Assembly (NCBI RefSeq): GCF_003573695.1
Contig: NC_039361.1
Location: 36,544,859 to 36,608,858, forward strand
Origin: Papaver somniferum
Taxonomy: Eukaryota; Streptophyta; Magnoliopsida; Ranunculales; Papaveraceae
DNA: 64,000 bases
Reading direction: 5' to 3'
Below the pieces are notes generated by a model. That model was not told the origin of the DNA. It did not search any database and worked only from the letters and a program-made list of their open reading frames with translations. The first letter of the stretch is position 1; every line of letters starts with the position of its first letter. The translations under genes were made by a program, and so were the position numbers. Of this stretch, positions 34,619 through 46,197 are shown piece after piece.

Positions 34619-36812
34619 ACAAGGAACCGTGGAACTTCATCAACAAAAAGGTATGTCGATACTTTAACTTATCTATCACTCAAAAGTCTATCTCTTCTAT
34701 CTCCTACTTCTTATGAGACAAAATTCGTATGCTATATAGACTAGATCATACACATTTGACATTCCGAGCTGAGCATTCATTGCTTATCTTTTATCTCGAA
34801 ATCGTGTGTTGGTAAAGCGTTTCGCTTTGATCAAGTTTATCTTCAACTAGTGACGAAAGTCATGAAAAGTTTCAATCACTTTGAGAATTGCTCTGATGTG
34901 AATCAGTTTGTGAATAACGGCTACATAGCGTCCTCTGAGAATGTCTCAATGATTGAAATGAGAGTTTAGATTACATAACCATGTATTCCTTGAACCTAAG
35001 TTTTCGAACTTTGTTGATCAAGAGAAATCGGGAGGATTGTGGAATTGGCTTGCCAAGTCCGCGAACTGACGAAATTTCTCGACCGAAGATTTCTGCTGGG
35101 ATTTTCCAAAACTCGTTTGTGTGCTAAGTCCGCGAACTGGCGGAAATTCTCTTTCCGAGAATTTCTGCTGAGTTTGGAAAACTCAACCGATTAACTTAAG
35201 TCCGCGAACTTGTTTGTGAACTTAATAGGTTATGATCTAAAGATGTGCTCTGAACATGAAACATTAAATTACTAAAGAATGCTTTATGAAAACCGTGGCT
35301 ATAATGTTCATGAGATGATTCAATTGAATCGAATCATCTTTGTTTCAATTGTGTCTTGTGTAGTTACATAAGATCTCATAGCAATTGAACAACTCTTTAA
35401 CTAGTTCATTTGAGTCAATTGAACTGGTTATGGTGAAGAAGAACAAGGTTAATATGAAATGCTCATATGGTTAACCTTTTGGGTTACTATGTTGAACCAA
35501 CATACACGTACACGTTTGGGCATGGTTTTCACGAACCTAGTAAACGTCTACCCGAGTGTGTATGACAAGCTAAGTTTTCGATCTTACGGTTGAGAAATAT
35601 TATCTTGAATCTAAATAAGATTTTCATCTAACGATGAATAAGGATTTCTTTGTAACTAAGGCAAAACCCTGATTTGAAGGCTATATAAAGGAGACATATA
35701 GCATTGTGCAAAACTAATCCCCACACGTCTGTGTGCTACTAGTGCGCCCGCTAGAGTCGATCTCCATTAACCTTTGATTTTCTTCTCTAAAATGAGGTTA
35801 ACGACTTAAAGACTTCATTGGGATTGTGAAGCCAGACCGATACTACTTTATCGTAGTCGTGTGATCTGATCTTGCATCTTATATCGTACGAGTACAATCG
35901 ATTGATTGACTTGAGATCGTGAGAGTTCTCCGATAGGCAAGATAAAGAAGTCATAAACATCTTCGTCTCACTGTTTGTGATTCCTCGACAATCCGCTTGT
36001 GTAGTCAGGAAGGATTGTAGAGAGGTGATTGATTAATCTAGGCTGTTCTTCGAGAATATAAGACCGGATTATCAATTGGTTCCTGTTACCTTGATTTTAT
36101 ATCTAAAGATGGAACAAAACCTAGGGTTTATCTGTGGGAGAAAGATTTATCCTCTTATAGACTTTTCTGTGTGAGACAAATTTGTTTATTATCAAGTCTG
36201 TGATTTTGAGTTACAACAACTCTTGGTTGTGGGTGAGATCAGCTAAGAGAATCAAGTGCGCAGTATCCTGCTGGGATCAGAGGCGTAGGAGTACGGTAGC
36301 TTGGATCGGCGGGAGACTGATTGGGGTTCAACTATAGTCCAGTCCGAAGTTAGTTTGCAGTAGGCTAGTATCTGTAGCGGCTTAATACAATGTGTATTCA
36401 ATCTGGACTAGGTCCCGGGGTTTTTCTGCATTTGTGGTTTCCTCGTTAACAAAATTTCTGGTGTCTGTGTTATTTCTTTCCCGCATTATATTTTATATAA
36501 TTGAAATAATACAGGTTGTGCGTTCGTGATCATCAATTGGAAATCCAACCTTTGGTTGTTGATTGATATTGATTGATCCTTGGACATTGGTCTTTGGTAC
36601 CGTCCAAGTATTCCTTGTATTTTATAAAGACTTGCTATTGTTTTTATCTTGAGTAAAAATGAAATCAAGAGAGAGATATTAACTCCTTGAGATACCTTTA
36701 TCTAGATTGAGTCTGAATGTCTAGTTGATTCTCTAGCAAAGTATTTCAGATTTAGTCCATACAGATTACTAATCGAAATATTGGGTGGTGTTGTTAGACC
36801 CCCGCCTTTTCA
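34619..36812 (+). repeat. 3' LTR of element F, second part
   Basis: Resumes with the ACAAG duplication, carries TATATAAA at 35682-35689, and ends CGCCTTTTCA at 36812. It closely matches the 5' LTR of F, allowing insertion-time comparison. Confidence 0.9.
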
Positions 36813-37705
36813 AGAACATAACCCACTTAAGTATGCAAACTGGTTCGCATACCTAAGTAGACTGATTGAGTTTGGTTACGCCAGTATGCGTACGGGTACG
36901 CATACCATTTCCTCTTCCAAACTCCAGCAGAAATTCACAGACTTGAACTTCCGTCAGTACGCGTACGGGTATGCATACTTAGTTTCCGAACTTCCAACAA
37001 CCAACTAGTACGCGCACGGGTACGCATACCATGGTTCCCGGTTTTGGACATTACACAAATGTGAATACACACTATGTTTATATCCAATCATGGTTACATG
37101 TTCTAAACCCTCATTTCAATCATTGAAACACTCTTGGAAGACGACAATAGCTGTCTCACACAAACTATTAGCTTCAAAGCAATTTTCAAGTGATCGAATG
37201 ATCAATACGAAATATTCCGAGTCTACGTCAAATGATTGTCTCACACGAATCATGTAGGATGTTACAAGGAGATTTTCACATGATCCTGTTTTGACTTTCG
37301 TCAAGACTAAAAGATGAATTTGGTTAAAGCGAAAGCTTACCAACACATATTTCGAGAAATAGATAAGCGAGATAAACTCGACTCGAAATACCAAATATGT
37401 ATGATTGAAGTCTATGTAGCAATACGACTTTTTGTCTCAAATAAGAGATAAAGTAGATATACTTTTGAGTGATAGATGAGTTCAAGTCTCCACATACCTT
37501 TTGGTGATGAAGTTCCACAAATTCCCTTGAGTAGTTATCCGTCTTCATTTGATGAACGCCGTGAAGTCTAAAGCTCAATTACACTGCCTATCCTAATCCG
37601 AGACTTAGCTATAGGTAGACTTGAAACTTATAGTTTTGGAAACTAAACTTTACAAACAAGCTGAGATTGCAACGCTTGCGAGTTCGACAGAGCAGTGCTC
37701 TAACA
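36813..37705 (-). repeat. 3' LTR of element I, proximal part
   Basis: Starts with the right AGAAC duplication of F. On the minus strand the LTR begins TGTTAGAGCACTGCTC at 37705. At 36850-37040 is an array of GTACGCGTAC / GGGTACGCATACC palindromic motifs. Confidence 0.88.
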
Positions 37706-38890
37706 ATTTCTCCATTTGTCAATTTTAGTGACAAAACTATCAATACATATGGATTACAAAATAAATAAACTTTGTACCTTCTCATCGAAATTCTTGATCT
37801 CCTTGGTTCTTCAGCATTACTCGAAATCTTCATCACTTCCAAGTACTCAAATGATTCTGAATGGGTTCAATTCTGCATCATAGTTGTTGAAAATCCGTAG
37901 CTATAATAATGAGAAAACAATAACTCCCAATCATTGTTATACAATGTCATAGTATTATTACACAGCATCAAAGTTCAATTGTATCACAACTTTGACAACA
38001 ATACTATGGTGATATGTATCACTCACCCTTAGTCAATACTTTATCTCACATGAAAACCACTCCCCCTTACATAATGATCCGTATACCATATGTATTTGTA
38101 GTGTGAACCACACATTAATTCTCCCCCTTTTTGTCAACATAAATTGGAAAAGGTACGAAAACTAGTGGGGTCCTAATGAAATTTCCATAGAGATACTTCA
38201 TGACCAAAAGAGAAACACATATCAACTTTGTTTAGATGCAATCATATAGCCGAAGCTAAATGCATTCATCAAGGAGTTTATAAATATTCAAGATAACCCC
38301 TATAATATTCCACAGCCGCACTCCCCACAAAGATATGGAAATTAAGCACAAGTTCAAATAAGAACTCTCCCCCATAAAATGTCATTCCCGAAAGAACAAC
38401 AAGAGCGACCTTACTTTCACAAGAAAATAAGGATTTCTTTGGACAATAACAAATCACCGAAAATATGAATTTGTATCCAAAATACTCAATTAATTAACCA
38501 CAAGAGAATCTATGATTAATTTAATCGTAAATACTCAACATAAGAAAACTTACGGAGCCGCACAGTATTTACACAAAGATGTGGATCAGGGAAGACCAAT
38601 ATTGCGGAATAAACAAAGATTCATTCTATCTTTTATCACTAATTGTATAGAGACATATAATAGCCCTAATATTTGTAAACAAAAATTCATCCTATCTTCC
38701 ATCAATATTTGCATAATGACATAATAGGCTTAACTTTTGCTTGTAAAAAGTTCATTCAATCTTTTATCAATATTTGCATAATGACATATGAATGAATTAA
38801 CTTTTGACCATGTATGACACAATCACTGTTCACGGACGTAAACACACATATCCCATAACAAGTTGCAATATATAAAACCATAAAGATTAA
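37706..38890 (-). repeat. 3' non-coding tail of element I
   Basis: Reverse complement of the family tail. The polypurine site next to the LTR is degenerate on the minus strand (AAATGGAGAAAT), while upstream GGGGGAG motifs (near 38065, 38125 and 38370) are better kept. No supported gene. Confidence 0.7.
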
Positions 38891-38900
38891 TACTGCAAAA

Positions 38901-39272
38901 TCAATCTTTGCCATTAGAAGGTAGAATGAATCTTTTTCGCACGGATTTACACCAAATAATGGCTACCAAAGGCGTAAAGATTTTCTTAACAATGAAGAAC
39001 ATACAAGTTATTAACGACCATGCACCATAGTTCACATAAGATGATTGTGAACATTGAAGAACCCCATAGCAATGCGTACTACTTCCCATTCTTGAACTTC
39101 CTTCTTTGTGATTCACCAACAACATTCTTGTAAAAGCTACAAATGAGCCGAGAAGAGTTTTACTCCAAGAATCCAAGTTCCCAAGTCCAAGAGAAATGGA
39201 ACAAATGCAACGAAACAAAGCAAAACACTCAAAAACAAGAGACGGGACAAATACCAATCTTAACTCATCCAA
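38901..39272 (-). pseudogene. Weak ORF in the third-ORF position of element I
   Basis: An open minus-strand frame of about 123 codons without an ATG near its start (the first ATG is about 48 codons in). It has hydrophobic stretches (LVFVPSLVFECFALF, TCMFFIVKKIFTPLVAIIW) and a basic C-terminus. It stands immediately before the tail, like the third ORFs of A and J, but resembles neither. Its reality as a gene is doubtful. Confidence 0.25.
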
Positions 39273-39762
39273 ATTCCAGAATCCTCATATCCGTTTTGAA
39301 TAGAATTCAAAGAGGAAAGGAATGCAAAAATAATGAGGTCATTCCGGGTTCGGACGAAGAAGTTACAGCTAACACAAGTTTACCGTATATCGACGTCTAC
39401 GGGCAAGTATGCATACCGGTTTGCAAACGAATTTTCATGACCTGGAGCAGTACGCAAACGCGTATGCGTACTAAAATCCTTGGATTTTGATTTTAAAATA
39501 TGGTATGCATACTTTATATGTGTACCATGAAGTCCAAACATCCCGAACTATTATTTTCATACCTAAACAATTAAGAACCTTAAACACATATCAAGTTAGG
39601 TGGAAATGAACGATAAGCAAGGTACATGGATCATTATAAGTACTCTAAACAAATAAATGAAAACATAAAACTTGATCAAGTTTATAGACATGCCTTTTTA
39701 GAAGAATCCAATCGAATTCTACAGCCTTAACAAACATAATCTGTGTGCCGCAATTCTCGTGC
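39273..39762 (-). other. Non-coding internal part of element I with a CG-rich palindrome
   Basis: No supported gene. It contains a 24-base near-perfect palindrome at 39449-39472 built from TACGCA/TGCGTA arms around ACGCGT, and a GTATGCATACCGG block at about 39408-39420. Both resemble motif arrays otherwise seen in the LTRs. Confidence 0.55.
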
Positions 39763-40377
39763 TTACCTCACCGTATATATAGCAGGGCATTCCTTGGTGA
39801 GGATGCACTTAGAAAACAATAAATTTGTGTTGAGGTGAATAATGTCTTGCTCACCACAAGTGACTTTTGGATTATCATGAAAGAGATGTCTTTTAGAACC
39901 TTTCACATCCAAATCCATCTTTCCAGAGAACCTTTTAAGTTCCAACATCATGGAAACTACCTTCTCCATAGTCATGGAATTTTCTGGGAGATCATTCATT
40001 TTCACACTCAAAACATCAATGACTTTCTTTGGTATCCACTTCTGAGTGCATTTAGGAACAACCAGAACCTTCTTCCCATGACTCTCTTCTAGAATTCTCG
40101 CAAAAGAATTAGATTGACTATTCTTTTGCAGTTAGTCTTTCTCCAATTGGGAGCATCGGATCTTGTCTTCGTATTCAAGAATTTATCCTTTTGATATTGT
40201 GAAAAGGATTCGTATGACGTTTATAGGCAAATCTAGGTTTATCACAGCAATGATTCCTTTTCCTAAAGGTTGGACAGTTACAACCTGTAACGTTAAGGGG
40301 ATTAGTTTTAACATATGATCTTAGTTTCACAACTTCTTATGATGCCCAAACAAGAACATCATGAAGTTTCTCATTCC
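39763..40377 (-). pseudogene. Possible Gag-Pol linker remnant of element I
   Basis: A minus-strand frame ending at 39763 includes VVPKCTQKWIPKKV (about 40060-40015), resembling the VPK-type linker between zinc knuckle and protease in copia polyproteins, then a Lys/Met-rich stretch. No DSG protease motif follows. It lies directly downstream of the gag remnant on this strand. Weak evidence. Confidence 0.3.
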
Positions 40378-41301
40378 TTATACTAAAACGTATCTCCTTT
40401 CCACATGACCTTTATCTCCGCAATAGTGGCAAACATAAGGAATGTTCTTACCTCGATCTGTGTGTGCTGACTTTGGAGGTTGATATACTTTGCTCTTTTG
40501 AACCTTAACTGCCGGTGGAGGTATTTCACCTTTTCCATCAGTGGAAACCTTTTGTTGAGAAGAATCACTAGCCTTGAAATTTTTTACCTCTTTGATAATA
40601 CTTGGAGCATATATTCCCTTATAGCCCAATCCTCGTGTATCACGATGATTTTTACTTGCTCCTAACATTGTGGTTAATTTGCATGAACTAGTATTGAAAA
40701 TTTTCAAGTCATCTTCCAACATCTTGATTTTATCAAGACAAGCAATTAAATCATCCTCAAGGCGTTTTTCTCGAGCGAGACAAGCGCTTTCTCTGTCATC
40801 AAAACTTGTTTGCTGGGAGTTAATCCTTGCTTAAGATTCTACAAGTTTCTCTTCCAACAAAAGATAATTTTGATAAACATTATCATATTCAAGTGACTTT
40901 ATACGTAGGTTTTCCTCAGAATCCTTGAGGATCGATTCGTTAGAACGATTCGAAACATAAACACCTGCGTAACATCTTCCCAATTTCTTGTTTTCTCGAC
41001 AGAGAGGAGTCAGAAGAGGTGTGTCATGAGAAGTTGTCATTTTTTTCTTTTCCAACGAATTTAAAACCTTCACATACTCTGAGACTTCCTCATCAACATC
41101 TCTATCAATATCTGAATCACCTTCATCTGAAAGTTCATCCAACTGTTCTTCTAGGCGCGTTTCCCAGAAATCAAAAGTTTCTACATCAAGAGAATGTTTA
41201 TATATTGACTTAGATGTGACAATTCTCTCGGGTGAATCTAAGCATTGAAAAACATCTGGTAATTTCTGGACTGGTACGTTATTAGAGATAGGCTCATCCA
41301 T
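40378..41301 (-). pseudogene. Gag remnant of element I (core deleted, C-terminal half kept)
   Basis: Starts at ATG 41301 (MDEPISNNVPVQ), similar in the first residues to the family gag start, then lacks the capsid-like core of J. One frame of 308 codons is broken only by TAA at 40831-40833. It has an acidic stretch, then coiled-coil-like segments on both sides of the stop, a GLGY motif (about 40650-40620) typical of Sirevirus Gag, and a zinc knuckle CHYCGDKGH whose last Cys is not found (40420-40385). RNA binding and assembly would be affected. Confidence 0.75.
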
Positions 41302-41353
41302 AATAATCAGATTGATTCAAATACAGACTTATGAGGTCTTAGCGTGTTTGCAT

Positions 41354-41365
41354 GTTGTGATACCA
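41354..41365 (-). other. Degenerate primer binding site of element I
   Basis: Minus-strand TGGTATCACAAC, two bases after the LTR. The first eight bases match the initiator-Met PBS, the rest has mutated. Confidence 0.75.
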
Positions 41366-41367
41366 AT

Positions 41368-43764
41368 TGAAAAGGTGGGGGTCTAACAACCACACCGAAT
41401 ATTTCGCTTAGCAATCTGTATGGACAACTCCAATATAATTCCAAGAGAATCAACTAGACAGACAGACTCAACCAATGGAAATATATCCAAGAGTTTGTAT
41501 CTCAATTTATCAATTCAATCTGCAATCCACAAATAGGAATTTGCGAGCCCGATTGAATATAAGAGAAATAACTTGAGCGGTACCAAAAACCAATGTTCAA
41601 GGATCAATCAATTTCAATCAACAACCAAAGGTTGGATTTACCAATTGATCGATTCAACGCATAACCTGTGATATTTCAATTATATAACAAAATATAATGC
41701 GGAAAAGAAATAACACAGACACCAGAAATTTTGTTAACGAGAAAACCGCAAATGCAGAAAAACCCCGGGACCAAGTCCAGATTTGAACACCATATTGTAT
41801 TAAGACGCTACAGACACTACCTACTACCAAGCTAACTTCGGTATGGAATGTAGTTGGAGCCCTAATCAATCTCACACTGATCAAGGTACAATTGCGTTCC
41901 TCACGCCTCTTGAACCACGCCGGATTCTGCGCACTTGATTTCCTTAGCTGATCTCACCCACAACTAAGAGTTGCTACGACCCAAAGTCGAAGACTTGATA
42001 AACAAATCGGTATCACACAGAAAAGTCTATTTAATAGATAAATCTGTCTCCCACAGATATACCTATGAGTTTTATTCCGTCTTTTGATAAATCAAGGTGC
42101 GCAGGAACTAATTGATAATCCGGACTTATAATCCCAAAGAACGGCCTAATATTATCAAGCACCTCACAAGAATCTTAATCGATTAACGAAACAAGATATT
42201 GTGGAATCACAAACGATGAGACGAAGATGTTTGTGACTACTTTTCAATCTTGCCTATAAGAGAATAAATCTCGAGCAAATCTTAAAGAAGATGGTACTCA
42301 AGACGATGGAAAACAGCAAGATCAGAACACACAACTACAAAGAAATAGTTGGGTCTGGCTTCACAATCCCAATGAAGTCTTCAAGTCGTTAACCTACAGG
42401 GTTTCGTGAAAAACCTAAAATTAAAGGAGAATCAACTCTAGTTGCAACTATTATCTCATGGTAGGTGTGGGAATTAGGTTTCCCAGTTGCTAGAGTTCTC
42501 CTTTATATAATCTCCAAATCAGGGCTTGCAATCAATGCTACCTTGGTAAACAAAGCATTAAATATTCACCGTTAGATGAAAATCTGATTAGATTCAAGAT
42601 AATATCTTTCAACCATTAGATCGAACTTAGCTTGTTATACACAAATAAAATGTACCATCTTTTAGGTAAAGGTAATCGTACCTAAATGTTTACACTTAGT
42701 TGGTTCAACAATAGTTAACCAGTGGTTATCCATATGAGAACTTTCATATCAACCTTATTCATCTTTATCATAACTAGTTCAAATGACTCAAATGAAACTA
42801 GTTAGAGAGTTGTTCAATTGTTTATATTCTCATAGAAGTATGCAAGACACAATTGAAGCAAAATCGATTTTGATTCGCTCGAGTCATTTCATGAACATTA
42901 TAGCCACGGTTTGCAGAAGATTGCGTTCCTTATTATATAAATGTATTAGTTCATGAACAAACCGATTTTAGAACATAACCTACTTAAGTATGCAAACGGG
43001 TACGCATACCTAAGTAGCCGGACTGAGTTTGGTTACGCCAGTACGCGTACGGGTACGCATACCATTTACTCTTCCAAACTCCAGCAGAAATTCACGGACT
43101 TGAACTTCTGCCAGTATTCGTACGGGTACGCATACTTAGTTTCCGGACTTCCAACAACCAACCAGTACGGGTACGCATACCATGGTTCCCGGTTTTGGAC
43201 ATTACACAAATGTGAATACACACTACGTTTATATCCAATCATGGTTACATGTTCTAAACCCTCATTTCAATCATTGAAATATTCTTGGAAGATGATGCTG
43301 TCTCACACAAACTATTAGCTTCAAAGCAATTTTCAAGTGATCGAATGATCAATACGAAACATTCCAAGTCTACATCAAATGATTGTCTCACACAAATAAT
43401 GTAAGATTTTACAAGGAGATTTTCACATGATCCTCTTTTGACTTTCGTCAAGTCTAAAAGATGAACTTGGTGAAAGCGAAAGCTTACCAACACATATTTT
43501 GATAAATAGATAAGCGAGATAAACTCGGCTCTAAATACCAAATGTGAATAATTGAAGTCTATATAGCAATACGACTTTTTGTCTCAAATAGGAGATAGAA
43601 TAGATAGAATTTTTAGTGATGGATAAGTTCAAGTCTCCACATACCTTTCGGTGATGAAGTTCCACAAGTTCCCTCGAGTAGTTATTCGTCTTCATTCAAT
43701 GAATGCCGTGAAGTCTAAAGCTCAACTGCAATTCCTATCCTAATATGAGACTTAGCTATAAGTA
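41368..43764 (-). repeat. 5' LTR of element I, cut by element J
   Basis: On the minus strand it ends CCTTTTCA at 41368 and carries a TATA box (plus-strand TTTATATAAT near 42502). At 42985-43175 is a clear array of GTACGCGTACGGGTACGCATACC-type palindromes (each under 25 bases). It stops about 100 bases short of its TG end, where J begins. AAGTA (43760-43764) would be the left target duplication of J. Confidence 0.88.
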
Positions 43765-46131
43765 TGTTAAAGCATTGCTCGGTCGAACTCGCATGAGTTT
43801 CTATCTCAAGCATGTTTTTCAATGTTAGTGATCAAAACTATAAGTCTTGATTTCTAGTCTACTATAGCTAAGGTCTCGGACTAGGATAGAAAGTGTAGTT
43901 GAGCTCAAGAACTCCATGGAAATCATCATACAAGACGAAGGACTACTCAAGGAACCGGTGGATCTTCATCGACTAAAAGGTATGTGAAGACTTGAACTTA
44001 TCTATCACTCAAAAGTCTATTTATCTCCTATCTTGAGACAAAAGTCGTTTTGCTATTGGACTTAGGTTATACACATTTGCTATTTCGACCTGAGTTTATC
44101 TCGCCTATTTATTTTTCGAAATATGTGTTGGTAAGCTTTTTCTTTAGCTAAGTTCATCTTTACCTAGTGACGAAAGTCATGACAAGTTTCAATCACTTTG
44201 AAAATTGCTTACTTTGACGAAAAATAGTTTGTGAATAACAACTATAGAATATCAACGTCCTCTAAGAATGTTTCAATGATTGAAATGAGAGTTTAGATAA
44301 CATAATCATTGAAGGATATAAACATTGTTGTGGAAACACATATATGTATAAGTCCTTATCCCTTGAACCGAAGTTTACGAACTTTGTTGATCAAGAGAAC
44401 CGGAATAGTGGCGTCAGCTAAGTCCGCGAACTTGCGGAAGTTCTCGACCCCGAGAAATTCTGCTGGAGTTTGTGAACTCCGTCCGGGAACTTAAGTCCAC
44501 GAACCCAGTCCGCGAACTTGAGTAGGTTATATCTAAAAAGGATGTTTGTGAACTTATTCTTATATAAACTAAGGAATACAAATTGCAAACCGTGGCTATA
44601 TAATTCATGAACCAATTCGAGTGAATCAAATCATTTTTTCTTCGATTGTGTCTTGTGTAGTTACATAAGATTTCCTTGCAATTGAACAACTCTCTAACTA
44701 GTTCATTTGAGTCACTTGAACTAGTTATGGTGAAGAAGAATATGGTTGATATAAAAGTGATCATATGGCTAACCATTTGGTTAACCATTGTGGAACCAAC
44801 AAATGTACAAGTTTGGGTACGGTTACACAAGCCTAGAAACGTGCATTTCATTTGTGGGTAACAAGCTAGTTTTCGATCTAACGGTTGAAAGATATTAGCT
44901 TGAATCTAATCAGGTTTTCATCTAACGGTGAATATTGAATGCTTTGTTAACAAGCTAACATTGATTGCAAACCCTGATTTGAAAGACTATATAAGAGAGA
45001 ACTCTAGCAACTGGGAAACCTAATCCCCACACCTTATGTATGATACTAGTTGTGCTAAGCTAGAGTCGATTCTCCTTTAACCTTTGGTTTCTTCTTCTAA
45101 ACCAAGATAACGACTTAAAGACTTCATTGGGATTGTGAAGCCAGACCGATACTACTTTCCTGTAGTTGTGTGATATGATCTTGTTGTTTCTATCGTACGA
45201 GTACAATTGTAATAATTGGCTTGATATTGATATCTCTGATAGGCAAGATATAAAAGTAATCACAAACACTTCGTCTCATCGTTTGTGATTCCGCAATATC
45301 TTTTTTCGCTGCGTTGATTAAGATTATTGTGAGGTGATTGATAATACTAGGTTGTTCTTCGGGAATATGAGTCTGGGATATCAATTGGTTCATGTTCACC
45401 TTGATTTACCAAAAGATGGAACAAAACTCGTAGGTATACTCGTGGGAGACAGATTTATCTATTACCGTAGACTTTTATGTATGATACTGATTTGTTTATT
45501 AAAGTCTTCGACTTTGGGTCATAGCAACTCTTAGTTGTGGGTGAGATCAGCTAAGGGAATCAAGTACGTAGCATTCTACTGGGATCAGAGACGTAGGAGC
45601 ATAACTGTACCTTGGATCAGTTTGAGATTGATTGGGGTTCAACTATAGTCCAGACCGAAGTTAATTTGGAGTAGGCTAGTGTCTGTAGCGGCTTAATACA
45701 GTGTGTGTTCAATCTGGACTAGGTCCCGGGGTTTTTCTGCATTTGCGGTTTCCTCGTTAACAAAATTCTGGTGTCTTTGTTATTTCTTTTCCGCATTATA
45801 TTTTGTTATATAATTGAAATATCACAGGTTGTGCGTAGTTCAATCAATTAGAATATCCGACCTTTTGGTTGTTGATTTAAATTGATTGACACTTGGATAT
45901 TGGTCTTTGGTACCATCCAAGTTATCTCTCTAGTATTTGATAAAGACTCGCAGATTTATATTTGCTTGAGTATATATCAAATCGATAGATTGATATATAA
46001 ACTCTTTGATATACTTTTTATCTAGATTGAGTCTGACTGTCTAGTTGATTCTCTAGAAAGTATATTGCAGTTTGTACATATAGATTGTTAAGCGAAATAT
46101 TGGGAGTGGTTGTTGTACCCCCGCTTTTTCA
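43765..46131 (+). repeat. First LTR of element J (complete, 2367 bp)
   Basis: TGTTAAAGCATTGC ... CGCTTTTTCA. TATATAAG at 44988-44995. CGCGAAC-type motif cluster at about 44415-44520. Confidence 0.92.
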
Positions 46132-46133
46132 AT

Positions 46134-46145
46134 TGGTATCAGAGC
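46134..46145 (+). other. Primer binding site of element J
   Basis: TGGTATCAGAGC, initiator-Met tRNA complement. Confidence 0.92.
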
Positions 46146-46197
46146 ATGCAAACACGTTCAAGACCTTACAAGTCTGTGTTTGTAGCGATATGACTCT

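Larger units (their letters stand above)
17026..36812 (+). mobile_element. Element F: complete family copy nested in element I, TSD AGAAC
   Basis: 5' LTR (17026-18359 plus 26187-27245, split by G), PBS (27248-27259), internally deleted gag, short ORF remnants, tail, polypurine tract, and 3' LTR (30765-30952 plus 34624-36812, split by H). AGAAC flanks both ends (17021-17025 and 36813-36817). The first two bases are TC instead of TG. There is no pol, so it is non-autonomous. Confidence 0.9.
15451..43764 (-). mobile_element. Element I: minus-strand family copy, interrupted by F and J
   Basis: Reading the minus strand: 5' LTR (43764-41368, itself cut by J about 100 bp from its start), degenerate PBS (41365-41354), gag remnant, two weak ORFs, tail, polypurine region, and a 3' LTR split by F into 37705-36818 and 17025-15451. 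The far end of that LTR lacks about 20 bases at its junction with D. Confidence 0.78.
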
